A model generated the notes under the pieces. That model saw only the letters and a list, made by a program, of their open reading frames with translations, had not been told where the DNA came from and did not search any database. A stretch of 22,341 bases of DNA from an uncultured Christensenellaceae bacterium (GTDB lineage: Bacteria > Bacillota > Clostridia > Christensenellales > Pumilibacteraceae): NCBI GenBank assembly GCA_910588315.1, contig CAJUQF010000022.1, positions 1-22,341 on the forward strand, given 5' to 3'. Position 1 is the stretch's first letter. Each line of letters starts with the position of its first letter. Both the position numbers and the translations under genes were made by a program. Positions 5,810 to 13,358 of the stretch are shown in pieces.

Positions 5810-8275
5810 TTACTGACCGTTGCGCGTCAGTTTATCTATATACGGATATCCCGCGATTATCGAATGTTTGCCTTTGAGCAAAGGTTTACCGATATGCGTA
5901 CGATTTTCTATCGCAAAATTCTCGGTGGAGTACGCGGTAAGGTATTCGTCGTCGACGTTGAACACTACTTTGTACGGAACGGTAACCGTATTCGCATAAG
6001 CGATACAGGTGCCGTTATCCGCTTTGCTCTTGCCGAAGTCCATTATCTTTACGCCTTTGCGGTATCTGCCCATTACGTCTATCTGGCTTACGAGCAGGCG
6101 TTTCGCATAACCGCGATCGGTACAAAGCGCGACTTCGCCGTCGCCGTTTACCTGACAAATGAGTACGCACTCGTCGCCGTCCGCGAGCATCATGCACCTG
6201 ACGCCTATCGCGATACGGTTTTGTGCGGGAATATCGGACATATCTGCATTAAGACACATACCGCCTTTGGTGACGATCATAAGCGAACTGCCCTCGACTT
6301 CGTCTTCTATGCCGATAAGCGTGTCGCCGTCACGCAGCTTTGACGCCGCAAACGTCGATTTGACCACGCCGTACTCGCTCCACGGCGATTTCTTGACAAG
6401 ACCGCCCTTGGAATAGAACAGCAAATTACCTTTAGGCAGTTTCTCTTCGACGAGACGCATGTACAAAGGATACTCGCCCGGCACCGCGTCGGATACTATC
6501 TTGTTGAGCGGAGCGCCCTTCTCGCGCCACTTGCCGTCCGGTATGGCCTCGACGTCCACTTTGTAACAGTTGCCGAGATTGGTAAAGCAATATACGCGGT
6601 CGGTAGACGTCGCCTTTACGACGCAGTTGCATATCTCGTTGAGCGTCGACGTATCAGTAAAGTCCTTCGTCGCCATTGTGAAGTTCTTGACAAGCATCTT
6701 TTTGAGCTGGTGATTGGCGTTTGCCGCTATCACATACTCGTATGTGGGCTTTTCGTCGTCGCTCGGTATGACGTACTTATCCAACGATTCGACAAGCGCC
6801 GACTTGCGGTTTTCTTTATACTGTTTGCGGATACCGAGCAATTCGGTCTTGACTATTTCCATTTGCAGACGTTTGGACGCGACTATCGCTTCCAGGCGCG
6901 CGATCTCGCTGCGCACGTCCGCCAACTCTTTTTCGAGTTTGAATATTTCGAGATGAGTGAGCCGCGCAAGCCGCATATCGAGGATCGCCTGCGCCTGTAT
7001 CTCTGACAGTTCGAAACGCTTTCTCAGCGCTTCTTTAGCGGCAGTTGTGTTGGGACTTGCCTTGATTATCTTGATAACTTCGTCGATATTTCTGACCGCA
7101 ATTACAAGTCCTTCCAAGATATGCTCGCGCTTTTTAGCCGCCTCGAGCTCGTACTTGGTGCGCTTTAAAACGACTTCGCGCTGATAGTTGACATAATACG
7201 CGATTATGTCGAGCAAGCCCATGAGCTGCGGCTTGCCGTCGGCTATCGCGACCATATTGAACGAGAAATTCGTGGACAGATTCGTATATTTGAACAATGC
7301 GTTGATTATCTCTTTCGGATCGCAGTCGCGCTTTATCTTGATAACGGCGCGCATACCGACGCGGTCGGATTCGTCCACAACGTCCGTAATACCGGTGAGC
7401 ACGCCTTTTTTATCTTCGCGTACCTTGATTATATTCTCCAAAAGCTGAGCTTTGTTTACACCGTACGGAAGTTCGTCTATAACGACGATCTTCTTGTCGT
7501 TGTCGTTTTCTATATGAAGTTTTGCGCGAATGGATATTTTGCCCTTGCCCGTCTCGTATGCCTGAGCAAGTTCGGTCGGGATTATCACGCCGCCCGTCGG
7601 GAAGTCCGGACCTTTTATGATCTTCATCATATCTTTGAGCGTTATGCGCGGATTGTCGATGTACGCGATAACGCCGTCGATCGATTCCATAAGGTTATGC
7701 GGCGGAATGTTGGTGGCAAGACCTACGGCTATACCCGTCGCGCCGTTGACCAAAAGGTTGGGAAATCTGCCCGGAAGGATATCGGGTTCCAAAAGCGAGT
7801 CGTCGAAGTTCCAGCTCCACTTGACGGTATTCTTGTCGATGTCGCGCAGAAGTTCGAGCGAAAGCGGCGTGAGCCTTGCTTCCGTATAACGCATAGCCGC
7901 CGCGCCGTCGCCGTCCACCGAGCCGAAGTTGCCGTGACCGTCGACGAGCACCGCGCCCATATTGAACGGCTGAGCCATTCTTACCATGGCTTGATAGACC
8001 GAGCTGTCGCCGTGCGGATGTAGTTTGCCCAGGCAGTCGCCTACGATACGCGCGCTTTTTTTGTACGGCTTGTCCGGCGTGATGCCGAGCTGCTGCATGG
8101 TGTAAAGTATGCGCCGCTGAACCGGCTTTAACCCGTCCTCGACGCGCGGCAAAGCGCGATCGAGTATGACCGATTCCGAGTACGGGATCATCGAATCGCG
8201 CATAACGTCTTCCATCGTCTGGATGACGAGCTTACCTACGGATTTTTCTTTATTATTATCGGTACCCTGTGCCAT
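5810..8275 (-). CDS. parC: Type IIA DNA topoisomerase subunit A (ParC/GyrA-like)
   Basis: This is the DNA cleavage and religation subunit that works with the GHKL ATPase subunit encoded just upstream. It has 821 residues. The breakage-reunion domain (about 20-490) has ALPRVEDGLKPVQRRILY, the winged-helix stretch HPHGDSSVYQAMVRMAQ, and the catalytic Tyr130 in AAAMRYTEARL. A beta-propeller C-terminal domain follows (about 500-821). The canonical GyrA box QRRGGKG is not seen; the nearest stretch is MGRYRKGVKIM (about 735). With the adjacent parE-like gene, this favours topoisomerase IV (decatenation) over gyrase, but GyrA-type naming is possible. In the quinolone-contact region Ser91 matches E. 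coli GyrA Ser83, but the Asp87 position is Gln95. AGAGGA six bases before the ATG supports the start. Confidence 0.9.
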   Translation of the reverse strand: MAQGTDNNKEKSVGKLVIQTMEDVMRDSMIPYSESVILDRALPRVEDGLKPVQRRILYTMQQLGITPDKPYKKSARIVGDCLGKLHPHGDSSVYQAMVRMAQPFNMGAVLVDGHGNFGSVDGDGAAAMRYTEARLTPLSLELLRDIDKNTVKWSWNFDDSLLEPDILPGRFPNLLVNGATGIAVGLATNIPPHNLMESIDGVIAYIDNPRITLKDMMKIIKGPDFPTGGVIIPTELAQAYETGKGKISIRAKLHIENDNDKKIVVIDELPYGVNKAQLLENIIKVREDKKGVLTGITDVVDESDRVGMRAVIKIKRDCDPKEIINALFKYTNLSTNFSFNMVAIADGKPQLMGLLDIIAYYVNYQREVVLKRTKYELEAAKKREHILEGLVIAVRNIDEVIKIIKASPNTTAAKEALRKRFELSEIQAQAILDMRLARLTHLEIFKLEKELADVRSEIARLEAIVASKRLQMEIVKTELLGIRKQYKENRKSALVESLDKYVIPSDDEKPTYEYVIAANANHQLKKMLVKNFTMATKDFTDTSTLNEICNCVVKATSTDRVYCFTNLGNCYKVDVEAIPDGKWREKGAPLNKIVSDAVPGEYPLYMRLVEEKLPKGNLLFYSKGGLVKKSPWSEYGVVKSTFAASKLRDGDTLIGIEDEVEGSSLMIVTKGGMCLNADMSDIPAQNRIAIGVRCMMLADGDECVLICQVNGDGEVALCTDRGYAKRLLVSQIDVMGRYRKGVKIMDFGKSKADNGTCIAYANTVTVPYKVVFNVDDEYLTAYSTENFAIENRTHIGKPLLKGKHSIIAGYPYIDKLTRNGQ

Positions 8276-8299
8276 AACAGTCCTCTTATAGTTTAATCC

Positions 8300-8334
8300 G
8301 CGACGGTACGCTCATCGCGCGATCGTGCCGTCGC
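8300..8334 (-). other. Stable hairpin in the parE-parC intergenic region
   Basis: GCGACGGTACG (8300-8310) and CGTGCCGTCGC (8324-8334) pair over 11 positions with one wobble, around a 13-nt loop, 123 bp apart from coding on both sides combined. No T-run follows on the minus strand, so it is not a standard terminator. It could be a processing or stabilising element that sets the ratio of the two subunits. Confidence 0.45.
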
Positions 8335-8398
8335 TGCGGGTCTGATTTTAACGGTTTGCAGACTAATACAGTCGATATTCGATTCTGATTTATCCGCG

Positions 8399-10351
8399 TC
8401 ACTTATTGGGATTGAACGAATCGACTTTGTTGAAATCGGCGTGTTCTATGATATACTCGCGTCTGAGATCGGCTGCGTCGCCCATAAGGACCGATACCAA
8501 TTTCTCAGCCTCCGCCGCGTCCTCGATAGTGACTTGCATGAGCGAGCGCTGCGCGGGATTCATGGTCGTTTCCCAAAGCTGTTCGGCGCTCATTTCGCCC
8601 AAACCTTTGTAACGCTGAACGAGTGCGCCCTTGCCCATTTTGGACTTAGCCTCGGCAAGCGCGCTGTCGTCGTAGCAGTACTCTACGTGATTGCCCTTTT
8701 CCACCTTGTAAAGCGGCGGAAGTCCGATATACACATGCCCCTCGTTGATAAGGTCTTTCATATAGCGGAAGAAGAACGTCAAAAGGATCGCGCGGATATG
8801 ATAGCCGTCGACGTCGGCGTCGGACAAGATTATCACCTTGTGATAGTTAAGGTTGTCGACGTTGAAGTCCTCGCCTATCCCCGAGCCGAGCGCGGATATC
8901 AGAGTGCGTATCTCTTCGTTGGCAAGCACCTGATCTATTCTCTTCTTTTCCGCATTGAGCGGTTTGCCGCGCAACGGAAGTATCGCCTGATACGAACGCG
9001 CACGCGCCTGTTTACAAGTGCCGCCGGCGCTGTCGCCCTCGACTATAAAGAGTTCGTTGTTCTCCGGTTTTTTGCCGGTACACGGCGTCAGTTTGCCGAC
9101 GAGGTTGAAGTTGTCTATCGCGTTCTTTGCGCGCGTTATTTCTTTTTCCTTGCGCGCGGCTTCTCTGACTTTTGCGGCGAGCATGCCTTTTTTGAGTATC
9201 GCCTCGCCTACCGCGGCGTTCTTTTGGTCGGCGAAATAATCCGCGAGCAATTGCGTCACTATGCCTTCTATGGCGATGCGCGCCGCCGGATTGCCGAGCT
9301 TGGTCTTGGTCTGACCCTCGAACTGTACGTTGGTCATCTGTACCGATAGAACAGCCGTCAATCCTTCGCGATAGTCGTCGCCGAGCAGATTGGCGTCCTT
9401 TTCTTTGAGCATGCCGATACGCCGCGCGAAATCGTTCATGACCTTGGTGTACGCCGCTTTGAAACCGGTCTCGTGCGTGCCGCCTTCCGTGGTGGGAATA
9501 TTGTTGACGTACGAGAAAAGATTTTCCGTGTAAGCGTCTGTATGCTGGAAAGCAAGTTCCATTATTATATTGTCGCGCTCGCCTTGTATACGCACGGGTT
9601 CGTCGTACAAAGTGTTTCGCGCCTCGTTGATGTATTTGACGAAGTCGACTATGCCGCCGTCGTATTTATATTCGAGCGAGCGGTATCCCTCGCCCATGCG
9701 AACGCGCTCGTCGATGAGCTTTACGCCCAAACCTTTGTTTAGGAATGCAAGTTCTTTGAGACGTCGCGCTATCGTGTCGAATTGGAAAATTACCGTTTCG
9801 AATATGCGCTTGTCCGGCATGAACCGCACGTACGAACCGTGCTTGTCCGTTTTTTCGCCGGTATCGATAAGACTGTACTTGGGAATACCGCCCTTTACTT
9901 CGCCGTTCACTTCCTTTGACTCGAACTCCATACGGTAAGTCGTCCCGTTCTTGTAGACTTCGACTTTTAGCCATTCGGAAAGCGCGTTCGTTACAGACGC
10001 ACCCACGCCGTGAAGACCGCCCGAGTGCGCATAGTTGCTGCTGTCGAACTTGCCGCCGGCATGCAACTGCGTAAAAACGACTTCCACGCCCGAAACGCCG
10101 AGCTGCGGATGAATATCGACGGGGATACCGCGGCCGTCGTCTTCGACCGACGCACTGCCGTCTGCGTGAATGGTGACCGTAAGTCCCGTCGCAAACCCGT
10201 TGGACGCTTCGTCGATCGAGTTATCGACTATCTCCCACAATATGTGGTGCAAGCCTTTGACCCCTGTCGTGCCTATATACATGCCGGGACGGAGCCTGAC
10301 CGCATCAAGCCCTTCCAATACCTTTATATTACCTGCATTATAATCGGACAT
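8399..10351 (-). CDS. parE: Type IIA DNA topoisomerase subunit B (ParE/GyrB-like ATPase)
   Basis: This is the ATP-driven clamp subunit of the topoisomerase, 650 residues, the usual length for Gram-positive GyrB/ParE without the proteobacterial insert. The GHKL ATPase domain has LRPGMYIGTTG, EIVDNSIDEA, EDDGRGIP and GGLHGVGASV. The transducer domain includes the conserved GGTHETGFK and QFEGQTKTKLG. The TOPRIM domain has VEGDSAGG and DADVDG metal ligands. The end has QRYKGLGEMSAEQLWETTM. The stretch TCKQARARS differs from the usual SAKQGRDR. It lies directly upstream of parC and away from dnaA/recF, which favours the topo IV name; gyrB is the alternative. A promoter (10391-10419) and GGAGAG, 10 nt before the ATG, precede it. 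Confidence 0.9.
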   Translation of the reverse strand: MSDYNAGNIKVLEGLDAVRLRPGMYIGTTGVKGLHHILWEIVDNSIDEASNGFATGLTVTIHADGSASVEDDGRGIPVDIHPQLGVSGVEVVFTQLHAGGKFDSSNYAHSGGLHGVGASVTNALSEWLKVEVYKNGTTYRMEFESKEVNGEVKGGIPKYSLIDTGEKTDKHGSYVRFMPDKRIFETVIFQFDTIARRLKELAFLNKGLGVKLIDERVRMGEGYRSLEYKYDGGIVDFVKYINEARNTLYDEPVRIQGERDNIIMELAFQHTDAYTENLFSYVNNIPTTEGGTHETGFKAAYTKVMNDFARRIGMLKEKDANLLGDDYREGLTAVLSVQMTNVQFEGQTKTKLGNPAARIAIEGIVTQLLADYFADQKNAAVGEAILKKGMLAAKVREAARKEKEITRAKNAIDNFNLVGKLTPCTGKKPENNELFIVEGDSAGGTCKQARARSYQAILPLRGKPLNAEKKRIDQVLANEEIRTLISALGSGIGEDFNVDNLNYHKVIILSDADVDGYHIRAILLTFFFRYMKDLINEGHVYIGLPPLYKVEKGNHVEYCYDDSALAEAKSKMGKGALVQRYKGLGEMSAEQLWETTMNPAQRSLMQVTIEDAAEAEKLVSVLMGDAADLRREYIIEHADFNKVDSFNPNK

Positions 10352-10390
10352 TGTATAAATTCTCTCCGTATTTTTTTGGAATTACACTTT

Positions 10391-10419
10391 ATTGTACCAC
10401 ATATAAATTTTTTTCGCAA
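10391..10419 (-). promoter_or_regulatory. Promoter of the parE-parC operon
   Basis: On the minus strand, -35 TTGCGA (10414-10419), a 17-bp spacer and -10 TACAAT (10391-10396). The predicted start near 10384 gives a leader of about 33 nt containing GGAGAG (10362-10367). It lies between the hairpin repeats and the gene, so the repeats are upstream of the operon's transcript. Confidence 0.75.
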
Positions 10420-10508
10420 TCATTTTTTTATCGCAAATAAAGGCTTTATACCGCGGAACAAACGATGCATCCGGCGCTTGCCGATCATAAAGTATTTACA
10501 TTGCGTGG

Positions 10509-10595
10509 TTCATACGTCGGTCAAACCATTGCCTGTCGTTACTCGGATTATTGCCTTACCACATACGGAGCGCAAGGGTCTACGTTCCCTACGAA
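10509..10595. repeat. Dispersed hairpin repeat, copy e (decayed left arm)
   Basis: The left end TTCATACGTCGG is diverged. The centre CGGATTATTGCCTTACC and right arm CAAGGGTCTACGTTCCCTAC, continuing into GAA, match the 5.1-5.6 kb family, followed by the linker ATCTTTCTGTATTTGC. It is the first of three units between trmL and parE. Confidence 0.7.
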
Positions 10596-10639
10596 CATCT
10601 TTCTGTATTTGCTTAACGATAAGCAATTATATTGTGAAA

Positions 10640-10727
10640 TTCGTAGGGCAGGCAGACCCTTGCCTGCCACTTCACGGTTTATTGCCTTTGCCTCATGCGG
10701 GACGCAAGGGTCTGCGTCCCCTACAAA
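10640..10727. repeat. Dispersed hairpin repeat, copy f (best paired)
   Basis: The left arm TTCGTAGGGCAGGCAGACCC continues to TTGCCTGCC, and the right arm CAAGGGTCTGC ends in CCCCTACAAA. GCAGACCCTTG pairs perfectly with CAAGGGTCTGC, and GTAGGG pairs with CCCTAC outside it. The linker CATCTTTCTGTATTTGC follows, as in the other copies. Confidence 0.8.
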
Positions 10728-10770
10728 CATCTTTCTGTATTTGCCTGACGATAAGCATTACATTGTGTAA

Positions 10771-10800
10771 TTCGTAGGGCGCCACCCCTGACCGCCGCAG
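10771..10800. repeat. Dispersed hairpin repeat, left end only (copy g)
   Basis: TTCGTAGGGC followed by ACCCCTGACCGCCG resembles the left arm of the family, cut short just before the trmL stop codon. No right arm is present. The stretch 10420-10508 upstream of copy e shows nothing recognisable. Confidence 0.55.
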
Positions 10801-10814
10801 ATCGATACTTGACT

Positions 10815-11276
10815 TTACACCAATCCGTCAAATCCCGTTTGTCTTAACGCCTCGTACAGTACGAGCGCGACGGTATTGCTCAAATTGAGCGAACGCAACC
10901 CGTTAGCCATAGGAATGCGCAGAGCCGTGTCCGGATTATCGAATACGATATGCTCGGGCAGACCTTTTGTTTCCTTGCCGAACACGAGGAAATCGCCGTC
11001 GCGATAGTTCACGTCGGTATAACGTTTGCTCGCCTTTTTGGAAAGATAGAAATATCTGCCGCCTTTGTTTTTTTCGAAAAACTCGTCAAGACCGTCGTAA
11101 TACGTCAAGTCGAGTTTGTCCCAATAATCGAGGCCGGCGCGCTTGAGTTTTGCGTCTGTGATCTCGAAACCCATGGGACGTATTATATGTAAAGCTGTGG
11201 AAGTACAAGCGCAAGTACGCGAGATATTGCCGGTGTTCTGCGGGATCTCCGGCTCGAAAAGAACTATATTAAACAT
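10815..11276 (-). CDS. trmL: tRNA (cytidine/uridine-34 2'-O)-methyltransferase
   Basis: The enzyme is a SPOUT-class methyltransferase that uses S-adenosylmethionine to methylate the 2'-OH of wobble base 34 in certain leucine tRNAs. It has 153 residues, full length for TrmL. Conserved features are NIVLFEPEIPQNTGNISRTC at the N-terminus, the motif FGKETKGLP, and the trefoil-knot region RIPMANGLRSLNLSNTVALV, followed by LYEALRQ. The start is supported by AGGA seven bases before the ATG, overlapping the upstream lipase stop. The gap to the lipase is only 9 bp, so they form an operon. Hairpin repeats follow its stop. Confidence 0.95.
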   Translation of the reverse strand: MFNIVLFEPEIPQNTGNISRTCACTSTALHIIRPMGFEITDAKLKRAGLDYWDKLDLTYYDGLDEFFEKNKGGRYFYLSKKASKRYTDVNYRDGDFLVFGKETKGLPEHIVFDNPDTALRIPMANGLRSLNLSNTVALVLYEALRQTGFDGLV

Positions 11277-11285
11277 GACCGTATC

Positions 11286-12206
11286 CTACCGATCCATTTC
11301 GGCTTGTTCTTCGCACGAATCCAAAAATTCCACGAAATCCTCGTAAACTTCGCCCTTGTTTATCTCGTTGAGTATCTCGTGTCTGCCGCCCGGATAAAGT
11401 TTTAACCGCGCGTCGAGCCCGCTCTTCTTTTTATACTCTTTGCGAAGTTTTTCGACGAGTTTGCCGAATCCGCCCACGCCGTCGGCGTCGCCTGACGCTA
11501 TCATGAGCTTAAAGTCGGGCGGAACGAGCGCGCGGTTTTTGTTCGTCCTGTCTATGCCTTCGAAAAGCTCTTTGTAAAACAGCGCCGAACAAATACCGAC
11601 GCCGGCGCATTTTTCGTCGGCATTATATTTTTCCACTTCGGCTTTGTCGCGGTTGATCCATGCGTTTTCGCCTTCGCCGAACTTCTTATCGTATTTTTCG
11701 AACGTCAGTTTCGCAAAAGTTTTACCTTCTGAATCCGGATCTTTTTTAGCCTGTTTTCTCGCGAGCTTTTTCCCGATCGAAAGCATTATCCCGCTTTGCA
11801 ATGCCGAACCGCAAAGTATAGCGCCCGAAACCGCATCATGGTATTTTTCTATAAATCGCTGCGTCAAAAAACTTCCGTAGCTGTGTCCTATTACATATAC
11901 GCGTTTCACGTTCCAGCGCGCACGCGCCATATCGACTTCGAGTTTAATGTCGTCCACGGTGTTCTCGAACATGCCGACCTGTCCGAGCCCACGCGTATCG
12001 GGATCGGTGTCACCGAATGCGCGGTTATCCATGCCGATGACGTTGTAACCGTTTGCGCCCAAGAACTTGCAAAAATCATCGTATCGAGCGATATATTCGC
12101 ACATACCGTGTACCATGACCACTGCCGCGCGCGGCGCCGCAACGTTGTCCCAAAACGTTACCGCGACCTTTTTTTCGCCCGTCATTTCAACAAATTCGGT
12201 TGTCAT
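11286..12206 (-). CDS. Alpha/beta hydrolase, monoacylglycerol lipase/lysophospholipase type
   Basis: A cytosolic serine hydrolase of the hydrolase_4 (monoacylglycerol lipase, PldB-like) family, about 306 residues. Features are an oxyanion-hole region VVMVHGMCEY, DNRAFGDTD (family form DxRGHGxS), the nucleophile elbow VIGHSYGSFL (Ser109), an acidic site in ASGDADGVGG, and the catalytic His in PGGRHEILNE. A helical lid-type insertion follows the elbow, rich in lysine. I chose the ATG at 12206 because GGAGGG sits about 5 nt before it; an ATG 18 bp upstream has no such site. It is the first gene of a pair with trmL and is divergent from murG. The substrate is not shown by the sequence; lysolipid or monoglyceride is the family guess. 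Confidence 0.88.
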   Translation of the reverse strand: MTTEFVEMTGEKKVAVTFWDNVAAPRAAVVMVHGMCEYIARYDDFCKFLGANGYNVIGMDNRAFGDTDPDTRGLGQVGMFENTVDDIKLEVDMARARWNVKRVYVIGHSYGSFLTQRFIEKYHDAVSGAILCGSALQSGIMLSIGKKLARKQAKKDPDSEGKTFAKLTFEKYDKKFGEGENAWINRDKAEVEKYNADEKCAGVGICSALFYKELFEGIDRTNKNRALVPPDFKLMIASGDADGVGGFGKLVEKLRKEYKKKSGLDARLKLYPGGRHEILNEINKGEVYEDFVEFLDSCEEQAEMDR

Positions 12207-12318
12207 AAATCCCTCCGATGTCATAAGTATATATTGCTATATAACATATTGCTGTATTTTTTGCGATTTTAATTATACTATACAAGATACCTTTTGTCAA
12301 TACCGATCGGAGAGTTTT

Positions 12319-13350
12319 ATGAAAACAATAGTATTCGCAGGCGGCGGGACCGCAGGTCACGTTATGCCAAATCTTGCCCTTATAGATGAACTTAAACCGT
12401 ACTGCAACTGTGTATATATAGGCGGCGACGGTATGGAAAAATCGCTCGTATCCGCGCGCGGCATTCCGTTCTACACCATAAAAACCGTCAAATTGCGCCG
12501 CGACGCCGTTATAAAAAACATTGCCGTTCCTTTTAAACTGCTCTCATGCGTAAAGTCCGCGAAGAAAGCATTAAACGAGATAAAACCCAATCTTATTTTC
12601 AGTAAGGGCGGATATGCGGCGCTTCCCGTCGTGCTTGCGGCAAAGTCGGTACCCGTCATAAGCCACGAAAGCGATTTCTCGCCGGGCATTACCACAAAGA
12701 TAGCGGCAAGGTACAGCGAAAAAGTTTTATGCTCGTTTAAGCCGTGTGCCGAAAAACTCAAAAACGGCGTACATGTCGGTTCGCCGCTCTCGCGCAAACT
12801 GTTTTGCGGCAAACCGAACAGATTGCGTTACGGTCTGTCCGGCGGCAAACCCATAGTCGCAGTCGTCGGCGGAAGTTCCGGCGCGGCGGCGCTGAACGAC
12901 TGCGTCGTAAAGGCATTGCCGGAACTATTAAAACGTTTCGACGTGATACACATGACCGGTAAAAACAAAACCGGCGGCACAAAACAAAGCGGGTACTGTC
13001 CCATAGAATTCGAAACCGACATGCCCACGCTTTACGCCACGTGCGATCTTATGGTCACGCGTGCCGGCGCCGGCGCGCTTTCGGAATGTATCGCTTTAAA
13101 GATACCGACGCTCGCCGTTCCGCTCGAAAAAGCGTCGCGCGGCGATCAAGTACAAAACGCCGAATACTATTCGCAGTCGGGAGCGATAAAGGTCTTGCGC
13201 GAATCCGATATGACGCCCGCAAGTCTTACCGCCTCCATAACCGATCTTTATCTCAAACGTTCAAACTATGTCGCCGCCATGAGCGCATCGTCGCCCGACG
13301 GCACGCAAAAGATATGCGCGATCATAAAAAGTATTTTAAACGGCAAATAA
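12319..13350 (+). CDS. murG: UDP-N-acetylglucosamine--N-acetylmuramyl-(pentapeptide) pyrophosphoryl-undecaprenol GlcNAc transferase
   Basis: MurG adds GlcNAc to lipid I to make lipid II at the cytoplasmic face of the membrane. It has 343 residues, a GT-B fold of usual length. It begins MKTIVFAGGGTAGHVMPNLA (the N-terminal glycine loop), then FSKGGYAALPVVLAA, SHESDFSPG (the HESD variant rather than HEQN, as in some Firmicutes), VVGGSSGAAALN, and the UDP-GlcNAc site TRAGAGALSECIALKIPTLAVP followed by GDQVQNA. GGAGAG about 5 nt before the ATG fixes the start; the open frame runs further upstream, but only through intergenic sequence. It stands alone, outside a division/wall cluster. It is divergent from the lipase (112-bp shared AT-rich promoter region, no clear hexamers) and convergent with the next gene, 8 bp away. 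Confidence 0.95.
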   Translation: MKTIVFAGGGTAGHVMPNLALIDELKPYCNCVYIGGDGMEKSLVSARGIPFYTIKTVKLRRDAVIKNIAVPFKLLSCVKSAKKALNEIKPNLIFSKGGYAALPVVLAAKSVPVISHESDFSPGITTKIAARYSEKVLCSFKPCAEKLKNGVHVGSPLSRKLFCGKPNRLRYGLSGGKPIVAVVGGSSGAAALNDCVVKALPELLKRFDVIHMTGKNKTGGTKQSGYCPIEFETDMPTLYATCDLMVTRAGAGALSECIALKIPTLAVPLEKASRGDQVQNAEYYSQSGAIKVLRESDMTPASLTASITDLYLKRSNYVAAMSASSPDGTQKICAIIKSILNGK

Positions 13351-13358
13351 ATCAGATA

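Noticed and set aside
8441..9349. Plus-strand open frame of about 300 codons
   Set aside because: It is fully antisense to parE; the frame is open because of the codon bias of the real gene.
12225..12318. Candidate promoter hexamers for murG (TTGCTG/TATACT or TTGCGA)
   Set aside because: Spacings of 19 bp or poor -10 matches; the AT-rich divergent region surely holds promoters, but I cannot fix them.
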